From JAFGGG01 sp964634205 (lineage in GTDB: Bacteria > Spirochaetota > Spirochaetia > SZUA-6 > RPPD01), in NCBI GenBank assembly GCA_964634205.1, contig CAZWKE010000001.1:62001-126000 (forward strand): DNA of 64,000 bases, read 5' to 3'. Below, piece by piece: positions 41,953 to 51,354 of this stretch. The stretch's first letter is position 1; each line of letters starts with the position of its first letter. The position numbers and the translations under genes were made by a program. The notes beneath the pieces are model-generated. The model made no database searches, was not told where the DNA came from, and saw only the letters and a program-made list of their open reading frames with translations.

Positions 41953-42594
41953 ATGAGTATTTTTAAAGAGAGGGATTCCGAGCGACTGTATACACTGGCC
42001 GTGGTCCTGGCGCTTATCACTATAGGATATAACATCCTTGAGGGCATTGTATCGGTTTTTTTCGGAGCCAAGGACGAGACCCTGGCCTTGTTGGGATTCG
42101 GGGTGGACAGTTTTGTAGAGGTAATTTCGGGAGCGGGTATCCTTCATATGGTCCTGCGTATCAAAAGGAACCAAGGGGAGGATAGAAAACGGTTTGAGAA
42201 GGCGGCGCTGTTTATCACCGGATTTGCTTTTATGCTGCTTTGTCTGGGCCTTGTCACCGGCTCCGTAGTAAACGTGCTGCAGGGAACCCACCCGTCCACC
42301 ACCCTTGCCGGGATAATCATTTCAATTATCTCGCTTCTGACCATGTTTATTCTTTATAATGTCAAGCTTAAAACAGGCAGGGCCCTTGATTCAAAAGCCA
42401 TTATTGCCGACGCACATTGTACGCTGACCTGTTTTTACCTTTCCGGCATTCTATTAGGTTCCAGTATATTATATGAGTTGTTCAAAATCGGGTATTTTGA
42501 CCTTATCGGCGGCCTGGGCATCGCTTTTTTTGCTTTCAGAGAAGGGCGGGAAGCTTTGGAAGAGTTTTTTCATAAAGAAGACGAACCGGCATAA
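41953..42594 (+). CDS. Cation diffusion facilitator-like transporter (membrane domain only)
   Basis: 213 residues, five to six transmembrane segments. CDF-like metal sites are GFGVDSFVEVISG (about 48-60) and ADAHCTLTC (about 154-162) in the second and fifth helices. The cytoplasmic C-terminal ferredoxin-like domain of most CDFs is absent. Probably a divalent-metal/H+ antiporter. Clear AGGAAGGG Shine-Dalgarno. Confidence 0.8.
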   Translation: MSIFKERDSERLYTLAVVLALITIGYNILEGIVSVFFGAKDETLALLGFGVDSFVEVISGAGILHMVLRIKRNQGEDRKRFEKAALFITGFAFMLLCLGLVTGSVVNVLQGTHPSTTLAGIIISIISLLTMFILYNVKLKTGRALDSKAIIADAHCTLTCFYLSGILLGSSILYELFKIGYFDLIGGLGIAFFAFREGREALEEFFHKEDEPA

Positions 42595-42661
42595 ACGGAA
42601 TATGAGACTTACCTCCACCGGCCATTGCTGCGGGAGAGAATAAACTGCAAGGAGGAAATTG

Positions 42662-43320
42662 ATGAGTAAACAACCGAGTCGGACTGAAAAGCAGGAAAGC
42701 CTGAAAAATGTCATCACCCGACTGCACCGGGGTGAAAGTGTGGAGCAGGTAAAAGCGGAATTTCATCGTCTTATCAAAAACGTCAGCCCGGAAGAGATCT
42801 CTACCATGGAACAGGCCCTGCCCTTTGATATCACCTATGTGGATGAACACGATAAGGTACGTTATTATTCAGGGAGTGAGGNNNNNNNNNNNNNNNNNNN
42901 NNNNNNNNNNNNNNNNNNNNNNNNNNNNNNNNNNNNNNNNNNNNNNNNNNNNNNNNNNNNNNNNNNNNNNNNNNNNNNNNNGATATCACCTATGTGGATG
43001 AACACGATAAGGTACGTTATTATTCAGGGAGTGAGGAACGTATCTTCCCCAGAAGTCCCGCGGTCATCGGGCGGGATGTGCAGAACTGTCACCCCCAGAA
43101 AAGCGTGGAAACGGTAAACCGGATTCTACAGGACTTCCGGGAAAAAAAACAGAAGGCGGCCGAGTTCTGGATCGATATGCATGGCCGGAAGGTCCATATC
43201 CGCTACTTTCCGGTATACAATGAGAGCGGGGAATATCGGGGTGTCATCGAGGTTACCCAGGATATTACCGTTATTCAAAAACTGGATGGAGAACGCCGCC
43301 TGCTGGATTGGCGGCGGTAG
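42662..43320 (+). CDS. DUF438/PAS-domain protein (split by a spurious assembly gap)
   Basis: ATG with AAGGAGG. The N-terminal helical DUF438 part (LHRGESVEQVKAEFHRLIKN, VSPEEISTMEQAL) leads into a PAS domain (DITYVDEHDKVRYYSG ... VIGRDVQNCHPQKSVETVNRIL ... GVIEVTQDIT). The 55 bases on both sides of the 100 N are identical (42827-42881 and 42982-43036). Merging them gives one 167-residue protein, coded by 42662-42881 joined to 43037-43320. The conserved CHP in the PAS suits a redox or haem sensor; this is an inference. Confidence 0.85.
42882..42981. other. Assembly gap of 100 N flanked by an identical 55-bp overlap
   Basis: The contig ends share 55 bases, so no sequence is probably missing; the two contigs should be merged. 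Confidence 0.95.
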
Positions 43321-43323
43321 ACT

Positions 43324-44058
43324 GTGGACCTGTATGACGCCCTGGCCGATATCTACGGCGATATTTTTCCCCTTTCCGCAGAAAGGGTTGAATTCGTGTG
43401 TTCGTTGTTGCCGCAGGGCAACGCACATATCATGGATGTCGGTTGCGCCACAGGCGATCTGGCATTGGCGCTTGCCCGGAGAAATATCCGGGTAACCGCT
43501 ATAGACCGTAATAAAAAGATGATTAATATCGCGCGGCACAGTGCCCGCCGGCTGAATGTACCGGTGGATTTCAAGGAACATGATATGTCGCATCTGAGCG
43601 GATTTGGTTCCGCTTGCTTTGACTTGGTTGTATGCTTTGGGAATACCCTGCCCCATCTGCGTACCTGGGCGGCCGTTGACTCTTTTTTCAGTGCGGCCCA
43701 CCGCTTGTTGACGGAAAATGGGAGTTTAGTGTTTCAGGTTTTGGGATATGACAAGATTATGGCTGAGGCAAAGGTTGATTTTCCGCGTATTAATTCAGGG
43801 GATTATGTCTTTACCCGTGAGTATGAGATTGTTTCGCCGAAAAAAATTATATTTCAAGCGGCACTGACCAATAAAAAAACAAACAAAACGCTGAAAGGGA
43901 CCGTTCCCCTGCTGCCGCTTACCGGGGAAAGGCTGCAGATCGGGGTGAACCGGGCGGGTTTTGCCGGGCTTGCGGCTTATAAGGATTATAATTTCAGCCC
44001 GACTGACGGCACGGAGTTTACGATCATCTATACAGCCCGAAAACAGAAAGGAGCATGA
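43324..44058 (+). CDS. Class I SAM-dependent methyltransferase
   Basis: 244 residues from a GTG 3 bp after the previous stop. Motif I is IMDVGCATGDLALALA (about 36-51), then AIDRNKKMI (motif II), FDLVVCFGNTLPH (motif post-I), LVFQVLGYD. Small-molecule type; substrate unknown. No strong Shine-Dalgarno, so it may be translationally coupled to the PAS gene. Followed by a glutamine amidotransferase after 4 bp. Confidence 0.85.
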   Translation: MDLYDALADIYGDIFPLSAERVEFVCSLLPQGNAHIMDVGCATGDLALALARRNIRVTAIDRNKKMINIARHSARRLNVPVDFKEHDMSHLSGFGSACFDLVVCFGNTLPHLRTWAAVDSFFSAAHRLLTENGSLVFQVLGYDKIMAEAKVDFPRINSGDYVFTREYEIVSPKKIIFQAALTNKKTNKTLKGTVPLLPLTGERLQIGVNRAGFAGLAAYKDYNFSPTDGTEFTIIYTARKQKGA

Positions 44059-44062
44059 TCGC

Positions 44063-44761
44063 TTGCGCTTACATTATTTTCAACATGTGCCCTTTGAGGA
44101 CCCGGGATACATTCAGGAGTGGGCACAGAAAAAAAACATCAGGATTTCAGCAACACACGGCTATCGGGATTGGCAGGTGCCTGCAGCGGCGGACATCGAC
44201 TTTCTGGTAATCATGGGCGGCCCCATGGGGGTAGTTGATGAAGGGAAATACCCCTGGCTTGCCGCGGAAAAGAAATATATCGAAGGGGCAATAAAGCTGG
44301 GGAAACCGGTGTTGGGTGTTTGTCTGGGAGCACAGATGATCGCCAGCGTCCTTGGTGCCCGTGTCTATGCAAACAAATACAAGGAAATAGGGTGGTTTAA
44401 GGTGAAACCCCGGGGTGATACGGCTTCATCTCTCTGGAGTATCCAGGGCAAAAAGGATTTTTTTGCCTTTCACTGGCATGGAGATACTTTTGATCTCCCT
44501 TCCGGGGCCGTACATGTTGCCTCTTCGGAGGCCTGTCCCCACCAGGCGTTTGTTTATGACGATCGGGTTTTGGGATTGCAGTTTCACCTGGAGTCCACCC
44601 TGGAGGGGATAAAAAGACTCATACAAAACTGCCGGGAAGACATGAAAAAAGGTGATTTTGTGCAGACGGAAGCACAGATCCTGGAGATATCGCCGGGATA
44701 TCTTCCCACAACACACACCCTGATGGACGCTGTGCTGAACGGCCTGTTTTCGATCGCCTGA
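44063..44761 (+). CDS. Class I glutamine amidotransferase-like protein
   Basis: 232 residues from a TTG at 44063 with AAAGGAG; longer upstream reading overlaps the methyltransferase and is not supported. GATase fold: VIMGGPMGVVDE (about 48), nucleophile GVCLGAQ (about 86-92), and His-Glu in LQFHLESTLEG (about 173-183). Such stand-alone GMP-synthase-like amidotransferases act on unknown substrates, sometimes gamma-glutamyl compounds. Convergent with the lytic transglycosylase, stop to stop. Confidence 0.85.
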   Translation: MRLHYFQHVPFEDPGYIQEWAQKKNIRISATHGYRDWQVPAAADIDFLVIMGGPMGVVDEGKYPWLAAEKKYIEGAIKLGKPVLGVCLGAQMIASVLGARVYANKYKEIGWFKVKPRGDTASSLWSIQGKKDFFAFHWHGDTFDLPSGAVHVASSEACPHQAFVYDDRVLGLQFHLESTLEGIKRLIQNCREDMKKGDFVQTEAQILEISPGYLPTTHTLMDAVLNGLFSIA

Positions 44762-45475
44762 TTATGAGGACAGGATGGACTTTATCAGTACCGTAAGTTT
44801 TGATTCTATCATCTCCCTGTACGAAAGAACGCGAGAGACATAATTGAGGGTGATAAGGGGGGTCCCGTTTGTAGTGACCCGGTTTTCACCGGCATTATAA
44901 ATGGAAAGGGCTACAATCTCATTTTGTCCCCTGTCAAGACATGCTTTCAAATGGCGTATACCGAAAAGCGTATTTGTTTCGGCGGAAAAAAAGTCTTTTT
45001 CATTCAAATAGGGAAATGATTTGGAGTTCAACTGAAAGAGACCGCGGTCGATTGATTCGTCTTCATTGATATTTACCGCGTCCGCATTAAAACCACTTTC
45101 GGTCTTGCATAAGGCAAACACCAGTGGCGGCGAAATACGATAAATATTGGCGTATTTCATGATCAGCTTCGTAATAAATGTCGAATGGGTAAAGCTATTA
45201 TAAAAATCAATAATAATCCGGCGGGTAGCCTTATTTCTGTAAAGGGTCAGACTGAGGTCGTCTTTTACTACGGCAGCCAGATATCGGCCCATGACCTTCT
45301 TGCTAGCCAGACTTCTTTGCGGCGTGGGGGTATTAAAAACAGGGGATTCCCCATCCCGCGAAAGGTACGCTGAGGTTACAATAATCGATATAAGCAGTAA
45401 AATACCGAGTTTTGGAATAGCATTCTCCTTTTTTATAAGTTTGTTTGATTTATCTGCTTTTAATTTACCCGCCAT
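44762..45475 (-). CDS. Lytic transglycosylase-like (SLT domain) membrane-anchored protein
   Basis: 237 residues. N-terminal helix (about 21-42) anchors it; the SLT domain starts near 118 with YRISPPLVFALCKTESGFNAD (catalytic Glu in KTESGF), then DRGLFQLNSKSF and LSIYNAGENRV. It would cut the glycan strand of peptidoglycan with anhydro-sugar formation. Substrate side is periplasmic. Not in an obvious operon with ispF. Confidence 0.88.
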   Translation of the reverse strand: MAGKLKADKSNKLIKKENAIPKLGILLLISIIVTSAYLSRDGESPVFNTPTPQRSLASKKVMGRYLAAVVKDDLSLTLYRNKATRRIIIDFYNSFTHSTFITKLIMKYANIYRISPPLVFALCKTESGFNADAVNINEDESIDRGLFQLNSKSFPYLNEKDFFSAETNTLFGIRHLKACLDRGQNEIVALSIYNAGENRVTTNGTPLITLNYVSRVLSYREMIESKLTVLIKSILSS

Positions 45476-45534
45476 GGGGTATTTTAGGAATTAATATAAC
45501 TATTTTTTTATAAATCGCCAAGAAAAAACTCTGT

Positions 45535-46005
45535 TTATTGCAAAAGAACAATCACATACGCCTCAATCGCCTTTCCCCGCCCCACATTTCCCATACCTTC
45601 TTTGGTTTTGCATTTAAGTGAAATAAGGGAAGCATCTGTCCTTGTCAGGCGGGAAAGACTGTTTTTTATCCGGGGCACAAAGGGAAGCAGTTTCGGTTTT
45701 TCCAGTATAATAGTGGCATCGATATTTACGATTGAATATGACCGGGCACTAATCAGCTCTATGGTTTTTTGTAAAAGCGTTTCACTGGAAATGTTCTTGT
45801 AAGCCGGGTCCTCCGGAGGAAAATGGGTGCCGATATCACCCATGGCCGCGGCTCCCAGCAGGGCGTCTATCAGGGCGTGGATCAGGACATCACCGTCGGA
45901 ATGACCCATCTCGCCTTTATTCCAGGGAATAACCATTCCCCCCAGGTACAGGCGGCGGTTTTTTACCAGCCTATGAATGTCATATCCCAGACCGACCCTC
46001 ATCAT
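45535..46005 (-). CDS. ispF: 2-C-methyl-D-erythritol 2,4-cyclodiphosphate synthase
   Basis: 156 residues. GLGYDIHRL (metal-binding Asp-His), MGHSDGDVLIHALIDALLGAAAMGDIGTHFP-type motif shortened here as GHSDGDVLIHA, and the terminal EGMGNVGRGKAIEAYVIVLL. Fifth step of the MEP isoprenoid pathway. Its start overlaps ispD by 4 bp, so it is coupled. Confidence 0.97.
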   Translation of the reverse strand: MMRVGLGYDIHRLVKNRRLYLGGMVIPWNKGEMGHSDGDVLIHALIDALLGAAAMGDIGTHFPPEDPAYKNISSETLLQKTIELISARSYSIVNIDATIILEKPKLLPFVPRIKNSLSRLTRTDASLISLKCKTKEGMGNVGRGKAIEAYVIVLLQ

Positions 46006-46676
46006 TCCCCCATATCAAAAGCATAAGTGATCTTGCGATTGGACGGATCACCGGGGATGGTATATACGGGCTTTCCTGTAAGCGCGTATACCTCCGCGTC
46101 ATCAGGACAGATGGTATGATTCTTAAAAGCCGACTTGTGCGCGGTAAAAATAGCGGAAAAGATAAAGCCCTGCGGTGTCTGGGCTCCTTTGGTGCATTGT
46201 TTATCAACGTGTTCTTCAATAAACCCCTTGGCATCTATTTTCTTTATCGCGTCGATAATGTCAACAACCGGAATACAGGCATCATGGCGCTTTGTATTCT
46301 CAAATACGGCGTTGATGAGTTCCCCTCTGATCCACGGCCGTACGCCGTCATGGATCAGTACATACTCCGGCCCGGCTTCGGCAAGTGATTGCAGGGCCAG
46401 GAAAACGGATTCCTGCCTGCTTTCTCCGCCCGGGACTATTGAGAACGAACATGCGGGTTCGGAGTGTAATAATCCGGCGAACATCTCCCTTACAAAGGGA
46501 ATATCGGTCTTAGGTACCGTAACCGTTATCCAACTGAAAAGCCCGGTCGAAAGAAAACTTTCCACGGCTTTTTTAAGGACCGGAACACCGCCAATCGAGA
46601 GGTATTGTTTTTTTTGCTTTTTTTGCATGCGCAGGCTGGAACCGGCCGCGGTAATGACAGCAGCTGCGGAGGTCAA
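46002..46676 (-). CDS. ispD: 2-C-methyl-D-erythritol 4-phosphate cytidylyltransferase
   Basis: 224 residues. Nucleotide-binding AAGSSLRMQKKQKKQY (about 10-25), HDGVRPWI (about 108-115) and the C-terminal region TVPGDPSNRKITY-like (TIPGDPSNRKITYAFD). Third step of the MEP pathway. It overlaps carD by 4 bp and ispF by 4 bp; the carD-ispD-ispF operon is typical of spirochaetes. Confidence 0.96.
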   Translation of the reverse strand: MTSAAAVITAAGSSLRMQKKQKKQYLSIGGVPVLKKAVESFLSTGLFSWITVTVPKTDIPFVREMFAGLLHSEPACSFSIVPGGESRQESVFLALQSLAEAGPEYVLIHDGVRPWIRGELINAVFENTKRHDACIPVVDIIDAIKKIDAKGFIEEHVDKQCTKGAQTPQGFIFSAIFTAHKSAFKNHTICPDDAEVYALTGKPVYTIPGDPSNRKITYAFDMGE

Positions 46677-47203
46677 TCCGACTCCATTTTTTTGAATATC
46701 AGTTCTTCAACTTCCTCTTTGCCTTTGTTCATGGAATAGGCAATCTCATCGATCAGCAGTTTGAGCGCATTATCAAAGAGCTTCCGTTCCAGAATCGGCA
46801 GCTCTTTGATCTTGCTGCGGTTATAGAGGGAGCGGACAACCTTGGCGATATCCAGGACACTGCCCTTTTTCAACAGGTCAAGGTTCATTTGGTAGCGCAT
46901 CTTCCAGTCCGCTGAAATGGGCTGGTAATCCTCGGCCACCACGTTTAAGGCTTTTTGGGCCTCCTTTTTGTCGACGATCGGCCGGATACCCCGTTCATCG
47001 GTTTTATCCACCGGAACCATTACGGTCATATCGGGGACATCCAGGTAGATAATATAGTACAGCAGCTTTTTCCCCTGGAATTTCTTTTCTTCAATCGACA
47101 TAATTTGGCCCACCCCCTGCAGGGGATAGACTATTTTCTGGTCTACTTTGTATTTTAGTTTTACCTTGCTTGATTTTGTTTTTTTTGCTTGCTTGGTTTT
47201 CAT
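46673..47203 (-). CDS. carD: CarD/CdnL-family transcription regulator
   Basis: 176 residues. RNA-polymerase interaction domain (about 18-75; KVDQKIVYPLQGVGQIMSIEEK), then a helical DNA-contacting domain (about 85-170; WKMRYQMNLDLLKKGSVLDIAKVVRSLY). CarD stabilises open promoter complexes at rRNA and other promoters in actinobacteria and others. First gene of carD-ispD-ispF. N-terminal Lys-rich tail is longer than usual. Confidence 0.95.
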   Translation of the reverse strand: MKTKQAKKTKSSKVKLKYKVDQKIVYPLQGVGQIMSIEEKKFQGKKLLYYIIYLDVPDMTVMVPVDKTDERGIRPIVDKKEAQKALNVVAEDYQPISADWKMRYQMNLDLLKKGSVLDIAKVVRSLYNRSKIKELPILERKLFDNALKLLIDEIAYSMNKGKEEVEELIFKKMESD

Positions 47204-47267
47204 ATTACCTAATATACAGCAAATGCCCTATATAGTCAAAATAATTGAAATACTATAAAGTAAAATC

Positions 47268-47975
47268 ATGGAAAACACCGGTACAAAAAAGAATAGAGTT
47301 CTCTTTCTCCTCATTTCCAGTGTGGTGATCATAATTACTGTTGTATTAATTGTAATATTTCACCGAGAGATCTGGAGTGTGTTTGAGAGTGTTGATTCCA
47401 TCAGAAACTGGGTCGATTCATGGGGGATTCTGGCCCCGGTGTTATTTGTATTTCTGCAGATCGTTCAGGTGGTTATTTTTATTATTCCCGGGGAAATTCC
47501 CCAGATTGCGGGCGGGTACTTGTTCGGTTTTTTTTGGGGCATTCTGCTTTCCACTATCGGGATCGGGATCGGTTCTACCGTTAACTTTTATCTTGCGCGG
47601 TTATGGGGGCTGAATTTTGTGGAAGCCATCCTCCCCCACAAAACACTTTTAAAAATGCAAAAACTGATTTCCGATTCCCGGTCAGGCCTCATTTACTTTA
47701 TTATCTTTTTAATTCCGGGTATTCCCAAGGATGTCATTGCCTACGTGGCCGGGCTTTCAAAAATACGATTCTGGAGTTTTATTATTATTTCAAGCAGCGG
47801 ACGGCTGCTTGGATTAATCCTTACGGTGATTATCGGGGTGGCGCTGGCCGATAAAAACTGGTTCCTTGCAATAGTCACCGTTATCTTCGGACTGATCTTG
47901 GTAATTGTCGGAATTATTTACCGCGAAAGATTGTTTACCCTGTTAAAACGCCTTACCGAACATCCCGGTGAGTAA
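47268..47975 (+). CDS. TVP38/TMEM64-family (VTT/DedA-like) membrane protein
   Basis: 235 residues, about six membrane helices. VTT features: PGEIPQIAGGYLFGFFWGILLSTIGIGIGSTVNFYLAR region and FLIPGIPKDVIAYVAGLS. Family members act in lipid scrambling or export; the role here is unknown. Divergent from carD; TATAAA at 47254 lies only 9 bp before the ATG. Its 3' end overlaps the convergent oppA-like gene by 33 bp. Confidence 0.9.
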   Translation: MENTGTKKNRVLFLLISSVVIIITVVLIVIFHREIWSVFESVDSIRNWVDSWGILAPVLFVFLQIVQVVIFIIPGEIPQIAGGYLFGFFWGILLSTIGIGIGSTVNFYLARLWGLNFVEAILPHKTLLKMQKLISDSRSGLIYFIIFLIPGIPKDVIAYVAGLSKIRFWSFIIISSSGRLLGLILTVIIGVALADKNWFLAIVTVIFGLILVIVGIIYRERLFTLLKRLTEHPGE

Positions 47976-49601
47976 AAAATCCCGCAGGCTTTTTCCTTTG
48001 ACGATCCATGGAGGAACGGATGTGTCCTTGAACTCAATATATTTCAGGGGATGAATGTCCAGAATATTACTGTACCAGCCGTCAATCACGTCCAGGTCAA
48101 TAATATTAAACGAAGCGATATGATTAATGGGGAGGATGACCGCATCCTGAAGCAGTATTTCCTCGGCCTCTGAAAGGATTTTATATCGTTCCAGTCCTAT
48201 ACTGGCCAGGGACTCCTGTATCAGATTGTCATATTTTTTATGATTAAAGAGTGCCTCGTTCAGGTTACTCTTACTCGTCCACATCTGTAGAAAAGCCAGG
48301 GGATCGGCAAAATCCCCTATCCAGGTGTATGAGCTTATGGTATAATTATGCTTGCCCAATGCATCGAAGAAATTTAGAGGATCAATCTCCTTGTAAACGA
48401 CCTTTACCTCCAGATTTTCCTTCCAGGCATTGGAGACAATATCCGCAAACAGGGTATTCCCCTTGGAAACCAGAAACGTAATGGGAGGCAGCCCCTTTCC
48501 TTTGGGGTATCCGGCCTGCTTCAACAGTTTCAATCCCTCTGCAATATCCTGGGATGCAATTCCCTTGACCCTGGGGTACTTGGGGATCTGGGGGATAAGC
48601 CGGTCGGTAGGGAGGGGCGAATAGTCTTTGGAACGCAGTTTGTCCCACGGAATAATCAGGGAAAGCCCTTTGCGTACCAGGGGATTGTTCCAGGGTTTGT
48701 TTTTACAGACAAAAAAGAAAAAACTTGTGGCAAACATGGGATATATCTGGATTTTAGCCTTTGCTTCCTTTTCCAAAGAATCAAAATCAGCGTCATTCAG
48801 GCTTGTCCATTGTATTTTGCCGCTGTTAAAGTCCTGGGAAATCTGTTTGGGATTGTCATAAAAAAGCACTCGAATTCCGTCCAGGCTGACATGTTCCTTG
48901 TCCCAATAGTATTTGTTCTTTTTTAATAAAAGCTCATGGTCGGTTCTTTTATAAAGATAGAACGGCCCGTTACTGATAAGCGGTGCCTTCTTGTCCCAGT
49001 TTTTCTGCTTCAGATACGAATGGTGAATAGGGGCAAAGCTTAAGATGCACAGCAGCTTTAAAAAATGGCTGGTTGGTTTTTCAAGTTTTATTTCAAGTAC
49101 TTTGTCGCTAAGCGCGTAAATTCCAACCGATGCGGGGTCCTTGGAAATACCTTTGCGATAGTTTTCAGCGCCTTTAATTACGTCAAGATAGACGGAATAT
49201 TCGGCCTTCTGTGCCGGGCTTAACAGCAGCAGCATGGTGTCCCTGAAATCCTGGGCCCGTACCGGATCGCCGTTACTGAAATAAGCATTATCCCGGATAT
49301 AGAAGGTATAGGTCAGTTTATCATCAGACAGCGTCCAGCGTTCGGCCATGGCCGGGATCGGCTCAAGGGTGATGGGGTGGTAGGTCATCAGCCCTTCGTA
49401 TAACCCGGTAAGGATCTGGATTTCGGAGCTCTTATGGACGTGGATCGGGTTAAGGGTGATGTCCTGTTTTATCATCGCCATAACAAAATCGTTTTGTATG
49501 GCATCTTCCTGGTTTTCCTTGTTTTTCTCTTGGGCAGTTACCGGAAAAATAAAGAGTGCCGAAAGCAGGATGCTTGCCAGCACTCGAATGCTTCGCTGCA
49601 T
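47943..49601 (-). CDS. Extracellular solute-binding protein, family 5 (OppA-like)
   Basis: 552 residues with a signal peptide (about 1-23, IFPVTAQ). Family-5 features: IQILTGLYEGLMTYHPITLEPIPAMAERW, YFSNGDPVRAQDFRDTMLLLL and FYLYKRTDHELLLKKNKYYWD. Binds oligopeptides or similar for an ABC importer. No lipobox and no permease genes adjacent. ATG with AGAGGTAAC. Confidence 0.93.
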   Translation of the reverse strand: MQRSIRVLASILLSALFIFPVTAQEKNKENQEDAIQNDFVMAMIKQDITLNPIHVHKSSEIQILTGLYEGLMTYHPITLEPIPAMAERWTLSDDKLTYTFYIRDNAYFSNGDPVRAQDFRDTMLLLLSPAQKAEYSVYLDVIKGAENYRKGISKDPASVGIYALSDKVLEIKLEKPTSHFLKLLCILSFAPIHHSYLKQKNWDKKAPLISNGPFYLYKRTDHELLLKKNKYYWDKEHVSLDGIRVLFYDNPKQISQDFNSGKIQWTSLNDADFDSLEKEAKAKIQIYPMFATSFFFFVCKNKPWNNPLVRKGLSLIIPWDKLRSKDYSPLPTDRLIPQIPKYPRVKGIASQDIAEGLKLLKQAGYPKGKGLPPITFLVSKGNTLFADIVSNAWKENLEVKVVYKEIDPLNFFDALGKHNYTISSYTWIGDFADPLAFLQMWTSKSNLNEALFNHKKYDNLIQESLASIGLERYKILSEAEEILLQDAVILPINHIASFNIIDLDVIDGWYSNILDIHPLKYIEFKDTSVPPWIVKGKSLRDFLLTGMFGKAF

Positions 49602-49727
49602 ATGTTACCTCTATCTCATTCAATCTAACAATTTTTGTTCATGCGGTCAATAAAATCCCGGGTAGACGGTATTACATTATTCATTGTAGCATATATTTTT
49701 AAAAAAACGGCCGCTTTTGTAAGATAT

Positions 49728-50546
49728 TCAGAATTTAATTATGTTGAATATTGAAAGGAAAAACAAGGTAATTCCGCCGATTCCCGTTATAAGAGAAAGG
49801 ACCAAAAAGGCGGTCATGGAACCCTGTGCGCTGCGGATTAACTCTTCCTCACTCTTTACGCTGATGATAAACTTGTTTTCCTTTTTTGCCGGTTTCTGCA
49901 TGCACAACTCTCCGCTTGCATCCGCGGCCTCGCCCAGGATATATAAATTACGCTGCAGGGGAATAATCTCTTCTTCATAGCGGTACCCGATGGTTCGCCG
50001 GTTTGTCCCGCCGGTTAGGCCCCCCAGGTTGATGGAAAGTCCGCCGATACGAATTGCCCCACCCTGCACCTCTCCCGGTTCAAAGCGTGAATAGACCTTT
50101 TCAGTGACAAAAGAAGCGCCTTCCGGGTTTACCCTTATTTTTCCGGTAGAACCCTGGATATAAAAAGGTACGGACCGGGTATTGTGCGCAACCGTATCCG
50201 ACCCTCTCCTGGTTCGCTGTACGCGGTTTCCGTTGGTATCGGTGTCCCAGTAGGTCTCTTCGTATTCCCGGCTTACATTCATTGAGTAATACACGCAGTC
50301 GGCCTTGGCCAGTTCGGAGATCAGCGGGGTAGCACAGGTTGCCTGTCCTTTTACCTCTGTTATCTGGTTGAATGATCCCGCCCCGATATCCTTTGCTACT
50401 GAGGCGGCGATTTCCTGCAGCTCCCCGATCTGCGATGTCTGTGTACTTTTCATCTGATAAAGTTTCTTCCCTTGAAACAGGTAACCAAAATAAAAGGCAA
50501 TGCCCACGGCAAAAAGACCGATACCGATAAACAGACCCATACCCAC
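49728..50546 (-). CDS. GIDE-domain membrane protein (MUL1/MULAN-like, without RING)
   Basis: 272 residues. N-terminal helix (about 4-24), GIDE/BAM-like domain (about 65-225; TPLISELAKADCVYYSMNV, SVPFYIQGSTGKIRVNPEGA) and a C-terminal helix (about 243-265). The domain is that of eukaryotic MUL1-type E3 ligases between the two membrane helices; the RING finger is missing, as in other prokaryotic members. Role is unknown. A hydrophobic hairpin topology suggests the domain faces the periplasm or the outer side. Confidence 0.75.
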   Translation of the reverse strand: MGMGLFIGIGLFAVGIAFYFGYLFQGKKLYQMKSTQTSQIGELQEIAASVAKDIGAGSFNQITEVKGQATCATPLISELAKADCVYYSMNVSREYEETYWDTDTNGNRVQRTRRGSDTVAHNTRSVPFYIQGSTGKIRVNPEGASFVTEKVYSRFEPGEVQGGAIRIGGLSINLGGLTGGTNRRTIGYRYEEEIIPLQRNLYILGEAADASGELCMQKPAKKENKFIISVKSEEELIRSAQGSMTAFLVLSLITGIGGITLFFLSIFNIIKF

Positions 50547-50596
50547 CTCCTCTTTAAAATGCTAAGGGGTGTCGATAAGAATTTCAAGCCGAATTT

Positions 50597-51271
50597 TTAA
50601 AAAACAGTGTAGGGGAGTACTTCCCGGATCTTTAATTTTACCTTGACAAGCGATACATACTTTCCCGAGGCAATAAAAATCTGCGGTGCCTCCTCAATTA
50701 AGGCCTGTCCGGTGATGCGCCGGGGTTTGTTGAAATACCGGGGCCGCAGAAGGTTTCTGATTGCGTTTTTTATGGCCTGTTCGTATGAGGTGATTTTCTG
50801 ATGATACCCTTTGAAAAGGTCCCCCTCCCCTTTGCCCTCGGATGAGGGAATGGCGTTACTTAACCAGGCGGTGCGTCTGGTTATCTGAAAATCCGCCGGC
50901 CGGTACTCGATTTTTGTAAAAAGCATTTTGTCTTGTTGTTCGGTGGAAATGATTTTAAGGTGTGTGTCGCCGGGTATGATCCGGGCTACGGGTGAGAGAT
51001 CAAACCGTTCGGCTACATGCCTTTTTTTGTCCTGGGGGATATAAGAGAAATTAAATCCGTAGATCATCCCGGAAATAATAAAACGCGCTTCTTCCAGGAT
51101 CTGCAGTGCGGCCTGCTTTTTTGTAAGCGGATATTCCGTATCCTTCTCTCCGGCAAACGGTTCAAGCTCGCACCAGACATCTATATATAACAGATCAAAC
51201 TGGATACAGAAAATATACGCACTTAATAATAATAAAACGCAGATACCCGCGGTTTTTTTAGGAAACACCAT
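50597..51271 (-). CDS. Hypothetical secreted or membrane-anchored protein
   Basis: 224 residues, not recognised. An N-terminal hydrophobic segment (about 9-27) predicts a signal anchor. Rest is mixed alpha/beta with repeated motif-like EARFIISGMIYGFNFSY and a C-terminal region rich in beta strands. Located between GIDE and rhomboid genes on the same strand; spirochaete genomes often have such unassigned envelope proteins, so this is a guess at origin only. Confidence 0.6.
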   Translation of the reverse strand: MVFPKKTAGICVLLLLSAYIFCIQFDLLYIDVWCELEPFAGEKDTEYPLTKKQAALQILEEARFIISGMIYGFNFSYIPQDKKRHVAERFDLSPVARIIPGDTHLKIISTEQQDKMLFTKIEYRPADFQITRRTAWLSNAIPSSEGKGEGDLFKGYHQKITSYEQAIKNAIRNLLRPRYFNKPRRITGQALIEEAPQIFIASGKYVSLVKVKLKIREVLPYTVF

Positions 51272-51290
51272 CTATTACATATTATCGGAG

Positions 51291-51354
51291 CAGCAATTCT
51301 CATTTTGGACTTTATTTACGCTAAAAAAGAAAAAACAGGTGATTAAAATTGCTG
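51291..51354. repeat. Short repeat with CAGCAATT/AATTGCTG ends
   Basis: CAGCAATTCTCATTTTGGAC at 51291-51310 matches the 37253 word except for one base and shares its extra CAG on the outer side. AATTGCTG at 51347-51354 closes the inverted ends. Confidence 0.5.
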
